64,000 nt of DNA from DATHRK01 sp035465395 (GTDB lineage Bacteria > Gemmatimonadota > Gemmatimonadetes > Longimicrobiales > RSA9): contig DATHRK010000046.1 of NCBI GenBank assembly GCA_035465395.1, forward strand, positions 62,001 to 126,000, given 5' to 3'. Position numbers and translations under genes: made by a program. Under the pieces are notes generated by a model. That model did no database searches. It was not told where the DNA came from and was given only the letters and a program-made list of their open reading frames with translations. Below are positions 33,888 through 41,632 of the stretch, piece after piece; positions within the stretch are counted from its first letter, which is position 1; each line of letters starts with the position of its first letter.

Positions 33888-36166
33888 GAGAGCCTCCAGC
33901 GCCTGCGGAGCGTCCATTCGGCCGTCACGAGCACGAGCAGAGAGAGCAGGAGGAAAGGAAGATCCCAGAGCGATTTCTCCTCCACCAGCGTGACCCCGCG
34001 CGCGGCGTACGCGATGTCCTCCACCAGCCTGTCGAGCGTGGCAGGATCGTAGAACTCTCCGCCCGTCTCGCGGGCCAGCGCGCGCAACGCCTCCAGATCG
34101 GCCGCGGCCCCGTAGTCCTCGGCCCGCGACGCCTCTACCGTCACGAAGGCCGAGTGCGCCTCGGACGTCTCCGAAGGGGCATCCGGAGCCTCCAGGCGGA
34201 CCTCCCAGCGACCCGGCTCATCGGCGACGAACGTGCCGCGATAGTCGCCGTCCCGCTCGAGCGTCCACGTCAGGGGGATCTCCGTGGCGACGCCGCTCGG
34301 CGACAATCCCACCGCGCGCACTTCCGCCCGGTTGATGGGCTCGAAGCCGGCGTTCGCCAGCGACGCCCGCACCTCCACGGTGTCGCCGGTGGCGGCGCCT
34401 GCGGCCGGCAGGCGGATATCCACGTTGTCGGGGGCCTCGCTGACGAGCCAGCGGAGCGTCTGGCGCCAGAACGCCTCGTGGGTGTCGTCTTCGACCGGAA
34501 CCGTGGCGTGCATCTGCCAGAGCCAGGAATCCTGTACCGCGAACACCGCGACGCGCCCGCGCCCGAATCGGTGCTCGGCGAACAGCGGCCGGGAGCCCTC
34601 GTCACCGGCTCGCTGGCCCAGCAGCACGGCCCGCGCCCCCGGCTTGAGCTCCCCGAGCCGGTTGACCGCGGTGAGCGGCGGCAGCGAGTCCCAGGGGATG
34701 CGGTCCTCCGCGCCCGTCGTGCCGACCCGAGCCACCGGATGTTCGCGGGCGCCGGGGGCCGGCCGCACGAGGACGTGCTCCAGGGCCCGCTCGGTGCCGG
34801 CGAGACGCTGGTCCAGCTCGACGGGCAGCGCGGATCCCACGCTCGTCCCGGCCCAGCCGCCTTCGGCGAGAGCGTCGTGCCCTCCCAGCGCGAGCAGCCC
34901 ACCACCGCGCTCGGCGACGAAGGCCTCGAGCAGCTCCTGCTGCTGTTGCGAGAGGAAGCTGGCCTCCAGGCTCCCGAGCACCACCGCTCGGTACTCGAAG
35001 AGCTCGGCCCGCGAGGTCGGGAAGCCGGACGCGAGCTCCGGGGCGCTGTCCACGGCGAGGCGGAGGTACTTGCCCTCGGCGGTTCTTTGGAGCACGACCA
35101 ACTGCAGTTCCTGGTCGTCCTCGACGGCGCGCCGGAGGAACTTCGCCTCGAACCGGGGTTCGCCCTCGACGTACAGGATCTTCTCGACCCCACCGCGCAC
35201 CTCGACGTCGACGACGCCCGCGTTGTTGCCATCGACCAGCTCGCCGTCCCGCGGCTCGACGCGGGCACGTAGCCGCTGAATCCCAACGTCGTCCGCGTCT
35301 ACGCGCACGCGCGCCACCTCGGTCTCGCCGTCCGCCGGCAGCGTGAGCGAGTGCTCTCCGACGATGCGCCCGTCGGCCTCCACCACCACCGTCACCCGCT
35401 GGCCGGCGAAGCCGCGTTGCTCCAACTCGACCGCTACCTCGAAGGAGCCTCCGCGGAGGACCGACCGCGGCGCGTTGATGCGAGCGACCGCGATGTCGGG
35501 GCTCAGATCGGGCGAGCCCAGCCCGACCGCGAATACCGGGAGCCCCGCGGAACGCAGCCCGACGAGGGCGTCGTCGAGCGAGCCGGACGCGTTGTCGGCG
35601 CCGTCGGTGACCAGCACCACGCCGGAGGCAGGGGCCGCCCCAAGATCCTCGGCGGCGGCGCGCAGCGCGGCGCCGAGGCGGGTGCGCTCGCCGTCGAATC
35701 CGAGGCCGCCCCAGTCGGTGAGCCGCGAGGGCTGGGAGGCGAAGCGAAGGTGTCTCACGCGAAAGCGCCCGTCGAGAGCTTCTGCCAATTCCGACCCGGG
35801 GCCGAACGCCGCGCGAGCGAACGCTGCGCGGGATTCCCCGCCGACGTCCCGGACCCTCATGCTCCTCGAGTCGTCGATGAGGACCGCCAGCTGGTTCTCG
35901 CGGGGGACGACGGTCGGCACTCGCAGGACGGGCCGCGCCAGGAGCGCGGCGAGGATCGCAACGAGCGCCACCCGCAACAGGGCCAGCGGGACCACCCTGG
36001 CGAGCGGCAGGCGAGGCCGGCGGAGCAGGTACGCGGCGACCGCGGCTCCCGCGAGCAGGAGCGCGCCGACCCAGAGCCACCAGGGCAATGGGCGGGCGAG
36101 CGCGAGCGAGCCCCGCTCGTAGAGGAGGGGCGGATACTTGAAGAGGATCTCGTACAGCTCACGCAT
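33884..36166 (-). CDS. VWA-domain membrane protein with glutamine-amidotransferase-like fold
   Basis: A 760-residue protein and first gene of the operon. Two N-terminal transmembrane helices (about 28-48 and 58-78) precede a VWA domain with MIDAS Asp98-x-Ser100-x-Ser102 (DDSRS) and Asp in VLVTDGADNASG. A beta-rich region follows, then an amidotransferase-like segment (KILYVEGEPRFEAKFL through GGGLLALGGHDAL), another Ig-like region, and a last helix (LPFLLLSLLVLVTAEWTL) before a basic tail. The ATG at 36166 follows GAGG. It is divergent from the ECF sigma gene, with 171 bp between their start codons. Confidence 0.87.
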   Translation of the reverse strand: MRELYEILFKYPPLLYERGSLALARPLPWWLWVGALLLAGAAVAAYLLRRPRLPLARVVPLALLRVALVAILAALLARPVLRVPTVVPRENQLAVLIDDSRSMRVRDVGGESRAAFARAAFGPGSELAEALDGRFRVRHLRFASQPSRLTDWGGLGFDGERTRLGAALRAAAEDLGAAPASGVVLVTDGADNASGSLDDALVGLRSAGLPVFAVGLGSPDLSPDIAVARINAPRSVLRGGSFEVAVELEQRGFAGQRVTVVVEADGRIVGEHSLTLPADGETEVARVRVDADDVGIQRLRARVEPRDGELVDGNNAGVVDVEVRGGVEKILYVEGEPRFEAKFLRRAVEDDQELQLVVLQRTAEGKYLRLAVDSAPELASGFPTSRAELFEYRAVVLGSLEASFLSQQQQELLEAFVAERGGGLLALGGHDALAEGGWAGTSVGSALPVELDQRLAGTERALEHVLVRPAPGAREHPVARVGTTGAEDRIPWDSLPPLTAVNRLGELKPGARAVLLGQRAGDEGSRPLFAEHRFGRGRVAVFAVQDSWLWQMHATVPVEDDTHEAFWRQTLRWLVSEAPDNVDIRLPAAGAATGDTVEVRASLANAGFEPINRAEVRAVGLSPSGVATEIPLTWTLERDGDYRGTFVADEPGRWEVRLEAPDAPSETSEAHSAFVTVEASRAEDYGAAADLEALRALARETGGEFYDPATLDRLVEDIAYAARGVTLVEEKSLWDLPFLLLSLLVLVTAEWTLRRRWRLS

Positions 36167-36277
36167 CGTGCCTCGGATCGATCCGTTGCCGGCCTCTACA
36201 ACTTACCCTCGCGCGGGCGCCGCGGGTCGCTGCGGTGTTCGCAAAGTGTCAGGGAACGACAGGGCGCCACCGCCGAG

Positions 36278-36306
36278 TTGGAGGTGTCCGACCGAACCGC
36301 TACAAT
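36278..36306 (+). promoter_or_regulatory. Promoter of the ECF sigma factor gene
   Basis: TTGGAG (36278-36283) and TACAAT (36301-36306) are separated by 17 bp. The predicted start near 36313 is about 25 bp upstream of the GTG at 36338, which supports that GTG against longer alternatives. The boxes resemble a housekeeping promoter rather than an ECF-type GGAAC/GTC promoter. Confidence 0.6.
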
Positions 36307-36337
36307 ACCGGCAACCGTTACCGGGCGATACTCGGAC

Positions 36338-36979
36338 GTGACCCCTACCACTCCCTCCCATTCCGCCGACGAGGCGCCGTCCCGGGCAGACGCCGACGGC
36401 TTCCGACAGGGCTTCGAGGAAGAGGCGCTGCCTCACCTGGAAGCCGTGTATCGGTTCGCCATCCGGCTCGTACGGGGCGAGGTCGACCAGGCGCAGGACC
36501 TCGTGCAGGAGACCTACCTCCGCGGCTTCCGGTCGTGGGCGAGCTACACACGGGGGACGAACTGCCGGTCGTGGCTCTTCACCATCTGCCGCAACGTCTT
36601 CCTGCGGCAACGGGAGAAGCGTGGCCGGCGGCCCGAAACGCCGACCAGCCGAATCGAAGCGAACGTCGAGGCGTCGGCCTTCCGGGGGGCGTTCGACGGA
36701 CCCGATCCTGCGACGCCCGAGCGTCGGTTCTTCGATTCCTTCATCGACCAGAGGATCCTGGACGAACTGGATGGCCTCCCGGACGAGTTCCGGGAGTGCG
36801 TCTTGCTCAGCGATCTCCACGGGCTTCCGTACGCCGAGATCGCCCACATACTGGAAATTCCGGTGGGGACGGTGAAGAGCAGACTCCACAGGGGTAGGCG
36901 ACTGCTTCAGAGCGCCCTGGAGGCATACGCGATCGAAATGGGTTACGTCCGTCCGAAGTCCGCGGCAGGCGCCCGTTGA
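36338..36979 (+). CDS. ECF-type sigma-70 family RNA polymerase sigma factor
   Basis: A 213-residue sigma factor with regions 2 and 4 only. Region 2 includes HLEAVYRFAIRLVRGEVDQAQDLVQETYLRGFRSW split over residues 28-68 and NCRSWLFTICRNVFLRQREK; region 4 has LPDEFRECVLLSDLHGLPYAEIAHIL and GTVKSRLHRGRRLL. An unusually long linker of about 45 residues joins them (RIEANVEAS through FFDSFIDQRI). The frame is open far upstream, but the GTG at 36338 follows the promoter at 36278-36306 and leaves a normal N-terminus. The next gene encodes a zinc anti-sigma factor 14 bp downstream. Confidence 0.9.
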   Translation: MTPTTPSHSADEAPSRADADGFRQGFEEEALPHLEAVYRFAIRLVRGEVDQAQDLVQETYLRGFRSWASYTRGTNCRSWLFTICRNVFLRQREKRGRRPETPTSRIEANVEASAFRGAFDGPDPATPERRFFDSFIDQRILDELDGLPDEFRECVLLSDLHGLPYAEIAHILEIPVGTVKSRLHRGRRLLQSALEAYAIEMGYVRPKSAAGAR

Positions 36980-36993
36980 GCGTCGCCGCCCCA

Positions 36994-37269
36994 ATGACCT
37001 GCGCGGAGGTCGCCGAGCGCCTCTGGGAGTACCTCGACGGGGAGCTCGACGCGCGCACCATGGCCCGCGTATGGGATCATCTGCGCCAGTGCGAGGCGTG
37101 CTTTCCGGAGTACGACTTCCGGCGGGCGTTCCGGGCCCTGCTTCGGCGCCACGCGCACACGCCGGTGCCCGCCGGTCTGCGAGCGCGGGTGTTTCGCGCG
37201 CTCCTCGCGGAGGGTCTCCAGGGCGACGGAGGCCGGGGCCCGTTGGATCCGGGGGGCGACGACGGATGA
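36994..37269 (+). CDS. Zinc-finger (zf-HC2) anti-sigma factor
   Basis: A 91-residue protein with the ZAS signature: Cys3, then H-x3-C-x2-C as His29, Cys33, Cys36 (DHLRQCEAC). Such small proteins bind zinc, hold an ECF sigma factor inactive, and in RsrA-type members release it when the cysteines are oxidised. It has no transmembrane segment, so it acts in the cytoplasm. The pairing with the sigma gene 14 bp upstream is standard. ATG 36994 places Cys3 as in related proteins; TTG 36976, overlapping the sigma stop, would add six residues. Confidence 0.88.
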   Translation: MTCAEVAERLWEYLDGELDARTMARVWDHLRQCEACFPEYDFRRAFRALLRRHAHTPVPAGLRARVFRALLAEGLQGDGGRGPLDPGGDDG

Positions 37270-37294
37270 GAATCGCGCGCGCTTCCGGGGCGCC

Positions 37295-38050
37295 TCAACG
37301 GCTCCCGGGAGCGGATGCCGCCCCGGTTGCGTCGGCGATCATCCGCTCTGCCTCCGCCAGCCGTTCCAACGTGCCGATGTCCAGCCAGCGGGCTTCGTCC
37401 ACCCGGTAGGGCAGAATGCTCCGGCCCTCGCCCGCCAGCCGCAAATAGGGCCAGATGATCGAGAACGCCCCGGTCTCGTCGAGGAGGTCGAGCAGCTCCG
37501 GCGATACGACGTGCACGCCGGTGAAGCCGAGGGCGTCGACGTCGCCCACGGCGTCGCGCGCCATCGTGGGGTTGCCCGCCCGGTCGGTGTGACCGCACAG
37601 GCCGTGGTCGTCGAACAGCAACGCGCGGCTGGAGTCGCGGTGCTGCACGGCGAGACTCACGAGCGGGCTCCGCGCCTCGTGGGCCGCGTACATGGGCGCC
37701 AGCGGCAGGTCGGTGATCACGTCCACGTTGTGCAGGAAGAACGGAGCGTCCCGGCGCAGCAGGTGCTCCACGTTGCGCAGCCCACCGCCGGTCTCGAGCG
37801 GGGCGTCGCCCGGCTCCTGGACGACGATCGACTCCACCCCGAAGCCGTCCCGATCGCGCACGAACCGCTCGATCTGCTCGCCGAGCCAGTGCGCGTTGAT
37901 GAACAGCCGGTCGACGCCGGCGGCCGTGAGGCGGCGCGCGACGCGTTCCAGCATGGGCACGCCGCCCACAGGCACGAGCGCCTTGGGCAGGTGGTCGGTC
38001 AGGGGACGCAGCCGCGTCCCCAGGCCGGCGGCGAAGATCATGGCGTCCAC
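37295..38050 (-). CDS. murU: Nucleotidyltransferase, MurU-like (N-acetylmuramate-1-phosphate uridylyltransferase)
   Basis: A 251-residue sugar-1-phosphate nucleotidyltransferase. The nucleotide motif is FAAGLGTRLRPLTDHLPKAL (residues 6-25), with GGG-x-RNVEHLL and NVDVITD metal/nucleotide motifs. In Pseudomonas, MurU makes UDP-MurNAc from MurNAc-1-phosphate produced by AmgK, bypassing de novo murein synthesis. Here the start GTG (38050) lies 1 bp after the stop of the AmgK-like gene, strongly supporting that pairing. Specificity for MurNAc is inferred from context; ATG 38041 is an alternative start. The CDS ends 25 bp from the convergent anti-sigma gene. Confidence 0.82.
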   Translation of the reverse strand: MDAMIFAAGLGTRLRPLTDHLPKALVPVGGVPMLERVARRLTAAGVDRLFINAHWLGEQIERFVRDRDGFGVESIVVQEPGDAPLETGGGLRNVEHLLRRDAPFFLHNVDVITDLPLAPMYAAHEARSPLVSLAVQHRDSSRALLFDDHGLCGHTDRAGNPTMARDAVGDVDALGFTGVHVVSPELLDLLDETGAFSIIWPYLRLAGEGRSILPYRVDEARWLDIGTLERLAEAERMIADATGAASAPGSR

Positions 38051-38051
38051 G

Positions 38052-39512
38052 TCAGTCGTCCTCCGGCCAGTGCTGTCGTTCCCGGTGCTCGACCCGCACT
38101 CGCACGCGCGGCTCGAGGTGCCGCGCCAGCTTCTCCGCGAAGTGGACCGAGCGGTGCTGCCCGCCCGTGCAGCCGAAGCGAACCGTCAGGCTCTCGAAGC
38201 CGCGGCCGAGGTAGCTATCCACGCTGGCATCGACGAGGGTCCGGACGGATTCCCAGAAGGCCGCCGACTCCGGCAAGTCCTCCAGGAAGGTGACCACTTC
38301 CGGGTCGAGGCCCGTGAGGTCCCGGTACTCCTCCCGCCTGCCGGGGTTGGTGATCGCACGGCAGTCGAACACGAACCCTCCGCCGTGGGTGGTGTCGTCG
38401 GCCGGAATGCCGCGCTTGTAGCTGAAGCTCCCGATGGTGACCGTCAGGCCCGGCTCGGCGGGCTGGGTGCCGGCCAGATCCGGTCGCGCGACGATGCGCC
38501 GAAGCACCTCTTCGAGCTCCGGTACGTCCACGTCGAGCCCCCTCTCCAGCAGCGATGCGATGTTGGCCACCGCGTAGGGCACGCTGGCCAGGAAGCGCGG
38601 CTTGCGCTCGTAGAACCCGCGATACCCGTAGGCGCCCATCGCCTGCAGGATCCGCATCAGCCCGAACGAGTGGTAGTGGCGCAGGAATCGCTCCCGATCG
38701 ACCTCGACGTGCTCGTCGAGTGCGTCCAGGTACGCGTTCAGCAGCGCCTCCCGCGCATCGGCCGGCAGGGCGGCCTTGGCGTCGTAGAGCAGCGAGGCGA
38801 TGTCGTACTGCAGCGCGCCGCGCCGGCCTCCCTGGTAGTCGATGAACCAGGGCTGCCCGTCGACGATCATGACGTTCCGGCTCTGGAAATCGCGGTACAG
38901 GAAATAGTCGGCGGGGGCCTCACTCAGGTGTTCGATGAGGCGCCCGAAATCGACCTCCAACCGGGCCTCGTCGAAGGCTACGTGGGCGAGCCGGAGGAAG
39001 AGGTACTTGAAGTAGTTCAGGTCCCACCGCATCGAACGCTCATCGAACGCGGCGTGCGGGTAGGCGAGGGAAAAGTCGACGCGCTCCGCGCCGACCACCT
39101 GGAACCGCGGCAGCCACGCGACGACACGCTCATAGAGCGTCATCGCGTCGTCGGGCAGCGTCGCGTCCGCCGCCGCGCCGGTGCGATCGCGGATGGCGGA
39201 AACCGCCTCGAAGAGCGTCGTGTCGCCCAGATCGGAGAGGAGGTACGCCGCGCGGCTCGGGTGGACCGCCAGGATCTCGGGCACGGGCAGGCCCGCCGAC
39301 CCGAACGCGGCGCTGAAGCCGAGAAAGGCCTCGTTCTCGGCGATGTCTTCGGCGAGGGTGCCGATCACCGGTCCGGTATCGGGGGCCGACAACCGGAAGT
39401 ACCGGCGCGCCGAGCCGTCCGGACGGAGGCGTCGGGTGGACGCCGGCTCGACGCCGAACCGCTCGCGAAAGAGGGCGCGCAGGACCTCGGGTCCCTCCTG
39501 GGGAAACGTCAG
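38052..39512 (-). CDS. AmgK-like sugar kinase fused to a RapZ C-terminal domain (CTG start)
   Basis: A 486-residue fusion. Residues 1-335 are an aminoglycoside-phosphotransferase-fold kinase: DGSARRYFRL near residue 32, catalytic loop YRDFQSRNVMI (a variant of HxDxxxxN) and metal motif FIDYQGG, as in AmgK, which phosphorylates MurNAc/GlcNAc at C1. Residues about 360-480 match the RapZ C-terminal domain (FDCRAITNPGR, LTGLDPEV, FGCTGGQHRSV), which in RapZ senses glucosamine-6-phosphate and binds RNA. No ATG, GTG or TTG precedes the conserved N-terminus; CTG 39512 overlaps the upstream stop as CTGA. TTG 39392 would delete the first 40 residues including the ATP-binding strand pair. murU follows after 1 bp. 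Confidence 0.85.
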   Translation of the reverse strand: MTFPQEGPEVLRALFRERFGVEPASTRRLRPDGSARRYFRLSAPDTGPVIGTLAEDIAENEAFLGFSAAFGSAGLPVPEILAVHPSRAAYLLSDLGDTTLFEAVSAIRDRTGAAADATLPDDAMTLYERVVAWLPRFQVVGAERVDFSLAYPHAAFDERSMRWDLNYFKYLFLRLAHVAFDEARLEVDFGRLIEHLSEAPADYFLYRDFQSRNVMIVDGQPWFIDYQGGRRGALQYDIASLLYDAKAALPADAREALLNAYLDALDEHVEVDRERFLRHYHSFGLMRILQAMGAYGYRGFYERKPRFLASVPYAVANIASLLERGLDVDVPELEEVLRRIVARPDLAGTQPAEPGLTVTIGSFSYKRGIPADDTTHGGGFVFDCRAITNPGRREEYRDLTGLDPEVVTFLEDLPESAAFWESVRTLVDASVDSYLGRGFESLTVRFGCTGGQHRSVHFAEKLARHLEPRVRVRVEHRERQHWPEDD

Positions 39513-39979
39513 CGGACGCCCGCCTCACGTTGCACCCAGCGCACGTAGTCGACGATGGCCTGGATGCGGTCGACGGGGACGTTGGGCTGCGGCGGCATGT
39601 CGCCGAAGTTCCAGTGGTGGCTGCGCACGCCGCGCTGCACCGCGAGGTGGAACGAGATGTCGGCGTGGTGGCCCGGGCGGTAGATGTCGTGCACCAGCGG
39701 AGGCCCCTGTGTCGTGCCGAACCCTCCCGACCCGTGACACTCGGCGCAGTGGAGATCGAAGAGGTCGCGCCCCTCCACCAGAAGCGGAGGGGGGTCCGGC
39801 GACGGCGGGCGTGGGGGCGCCGGGGCGACGGCCGCCGGATCGGTCGCTTCGGCCGCCTCCGTCGGGCCGCTGCGCTCGTCCTGCGGCGCGCACGCGCCCG
39901 CTACCGCGATCGCCAGCGCTGCGATCGTCACCCGTACGAGGGACTGCTCAGTGCTCGGTCCGAACATGGCGCGTATCAT
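39509..39979 (-). CDS. Lipoprotein monoheme cytochrome c
   Basis: A 156-residue class-I cytochrome c. The signal sequence ends in a lipobox (AVAGAC, Cys30), followed by an Ala/Pro-rich flexible linker to residue 68. The heme site is CAECH (Cys78, Cys81, His82) and a Met in GDMPPQPN is the likely sixth ligand; the closing helix IQAIVDYVRWVQREAG is typical. It would be anchored to the outer face of a membrane as an electron carrier. ATG 39979 is used; ATG 39967 is an alternative. Its stop overlaps the CTG start of the AmgK-RapZ gene, and it is divergent from the matrixin-like gene. Confidence 0.85.
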   Translation of the reverse strand: MIRAMFGPSTEQSLVRVTIAALAIAVAGACAPQDERSGPTEAAEATDPAAVAPAPPRPPSPDPPPLLVEGRDLFDLHCAECHGSGGFGTTQGPPLVHDIYRPGHHADISFHLAVQRGVRSHHWNFGDMPPQPNVPVDRIQAIVDYVRWVQREAGVR

Positions 39980-39991
39980 AGGAGGAATCCC

Positions 39992-40711
39992 ATGACGCTT
40001 CCAAGCCCCGTCCGGCCCCTGGCGGTTGCCGCCGCTGCGGTGGCGTGGGTCGTGTACGCGGCGAGCGCCTGCGAGGTCCCCGACGAGGCGCCGTCTTCCA
40101 CGTCGGCCGGCGACGCCTCGCCGTCAGAGCTGACGATGTCGAGCGCCGAGGTCTGCCTGGACGTGGGCTACCTTTGCGCACCGCTCGCCGACTCTGCGAG
40201 CTTCCGGATCTTGCGGTGGCCCGACGGCCATGCGTCCGTCGCCGTGCACGTGCCCATCCCGGCCGGCGTGGCACCCTCCGACGGACGCCGACTCCAGGCA
40301 GCGGCGGCCCGCGGCATCGAAGCCTGGGATGGGGCGCCCTTGCGCATCGACGCGTACGCCGCGGAGGCCTCCGCCGACATCGTCGTGACGTGGGTGCCGA
40401 GCCTACCGGACTCGCGTTTGGGGCTGGCACGCGTAGAATGGGCGCAGCGCGGTGCCGAGGTGCGCTTCTCCGTGCCCCGGTTCGAGCTCGCTACGCACGC
40501 CCCAGGCGCGGCCCCCCGCCTCCAGACGCCGGCCGAGGTGGAGCTCGTGGCGGTCCACGAAATGGGCCACGCTCTGGGTCTGCCGCACAGCGACCGGGAG
40601 GCGGACGTGATGTTCCCCACCCGCACGGCGCGCCGGCTGACGACGCGCGACCATCGCACGGCGATGGCGCTCTACGGTTTGCCCGCAGGGGCGCAGGTCG
40701 TCCGGGAATGA
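39992..40711 (+). CDS. Matrixin-like zinc metalloprotease lipoprotein
   Basis: A 239-residue protein with a lipoprotein signal ending AASAC (Cys27). The catalytic motif HEMGHALGLPH (His189, Glu190, His193, His199) is the extended HExxHxxGxxH zinc site of metzincins, followed by DVMFP with the Met-turn methionine. A Cys pair in EVCLDVGYLC precedes a probable beta-sheet domain. This is an M10-like protease of minimal size, exported and lipid-anchored. ATG 39992 has AGGAGGA upstream (39980-39986). A close paralog lies at 52478-53212 with the same architecture. Confidence 0.85.
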   Translation: MTLPSPVRPLAVAAAAVAWVVYAASACEVPDEAPSSTSAGDASPSELTMSSAEVCLDVGYLCAPLADSASFRILRWPDGHASVAVHVPIPAGVAPSDGRRLQAAAARGIEAWDGAPLRIDAYAAEASADIVVTWVPSLPDSRLGLARVEWAQRGAEVRFSVPRFELATHAPGAAPRLQTPAEVELVAVHEMGHALGLPHSDREADVMFPTRTARRLTTRDHRTAMALYGLPAGAQVVRE

Positions 40712-40753
40712 GCCTGCGCTGCCGACGAGGGCGGCCGGCCACGGGGAGGCGAG

Positions 40754-41632
40754 ATGGGGCTGATACGGATGCTGGGCGCGATGGCGATCGGGGTCGTCGT
40801 CACCCTGCTGCTGCTGGCGGGGGCCGCCTACGGCGTCAGCGAGTACCGCATGACCAGGGTCTGGGAAGTCCAGCCGCGACCACTGGCCGACTCCATCGAG
40901 CTCGGCATGGAGGAGGCGAGCCGCCTGGCCACCGTGCACGGCTGCGTGGAATGCCACGGGGAGGATCTGGGCGGCGGCGTGCTCACCGACGATCCCGCCT
41001 TCGGACGCATCATCGCGCCGAACCTCACCTCCGGCGGCAAAGGCGCCGGCTCGCGCTACAACACGAGCGACTGGGTGCGCGCCATTCGCCACGGGATCGA
41101 CCCGCAGGGTCATGGGCTCGTTCTCATGCCCTCGGAGCAGTACTACTACCTGCCCGACGAGCAGATCGCGGCGATCATCGACTACGTGGAGGCCGCCGAG
41201 CCGGTCAGCCGCGAGCTGGGCGACACCCGCCTGGGTCCTCTCGCCCGCGCGCTCTACGCTGGCGGTATGGCGCAGCTCCTCGCCGCCGACGTCATCGACC
41301 ACGATCGGCCCCCGCCTCCGCCCCCGGCGGCCGGCGTCACCGAGGAGTACGGAGCTTTCCTGGCGCGCGCCTGTCAGGGGTGCCACGGACAGAACCTCGC
41401 CGGTGGCGCCTCGGGCCCAGCCCCGGCGCCCAACCTGACGCCGCACGCGACCGGGCTGGGCCCCTGGAGCGAGGAGGATTTCCGCCGGGCGATGCGCGAG
41501 GGACTGCGGCCCGACAGCTCCGAGATCAGCGAGGCGATGCCCTGGAAGGCCTTCCGCGCGATGACCGATGAGGAGCTTTCCGCGCTGTGGCTGTACCTGC
41601 GCTCCGTGCCGGCGGTGGCGCCGACGGAGTGA
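40754..41632 (+). CDS. Membrane-anchored diheme cytochrome c
   Basis: A 292-residue protein with an N-terminal transmembrane anchor (MAIGVVVTLLLLAGAAYGV, residues 10-28) and two cytochrome c domains. Heme sites are CVECH (Cys64, Cys67, His68) and CQGCH (Cys207, Cys210, His211), each followed by an APNLT motif; Met residues in LMPSEQ and EAMPWKAF are likely sixth ligands. The domains are joined by a Pro-rich linker (HDRPPPPPPAAG). This matches exported diheme electron carriers that serve dehydrogenases or oxidases, but no partner dehydrogenase is nearby. Its stop overlaps the start of the sulfotransferase gene by 4 bp (GTGA). Confidence 0.9.
   Translation: MGLIRMLGAMAIGVVVTLLLLAGAAYGVSEYRMTRVWEVQPRPLADSIELGMEEASRLATVHGCVECHGEDLGGGVLTDDPAFGRIIAPNLTSGGKGAGSRYNTSDWVRAIRHGIDPQGHGLVLMPSEQYYYLPDEQIAAIIDYVEAAEPVSRELGDTRLGPLARALYAGGMAQLLAADVIDHDRPPPPPPAAGVTEEYGAFLARACQGCHGQNLAGGASGPAPAPNLTPHATGLGPWSEEDFRRAMREGLRPDSSEISEAMPWKAFRAMTDEELSALWLYLRSVPAVAPTE

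Noticed and set aside
36253..36257. GGAAC as an ECF-type -35 element in the sigma/VWA intergenic region
   Set aside because: The nearest GTC is about 28 bp downstream, too far for an ECF promoter.
35351..36337. Upstream extension of the ECF sigma factor frame
   Set aside because: Antisense to the VWA gene and upstream of the predicted promoter at 36278-36306; no sigma-factor homology.
37301..37312. 12-bp palindrome GCTCCCGGGAGC as a terminator
   Set aside because: It lies inside the murU-like coding region, lacks a U-run and is the kind of GC palindrome expected here by chance.
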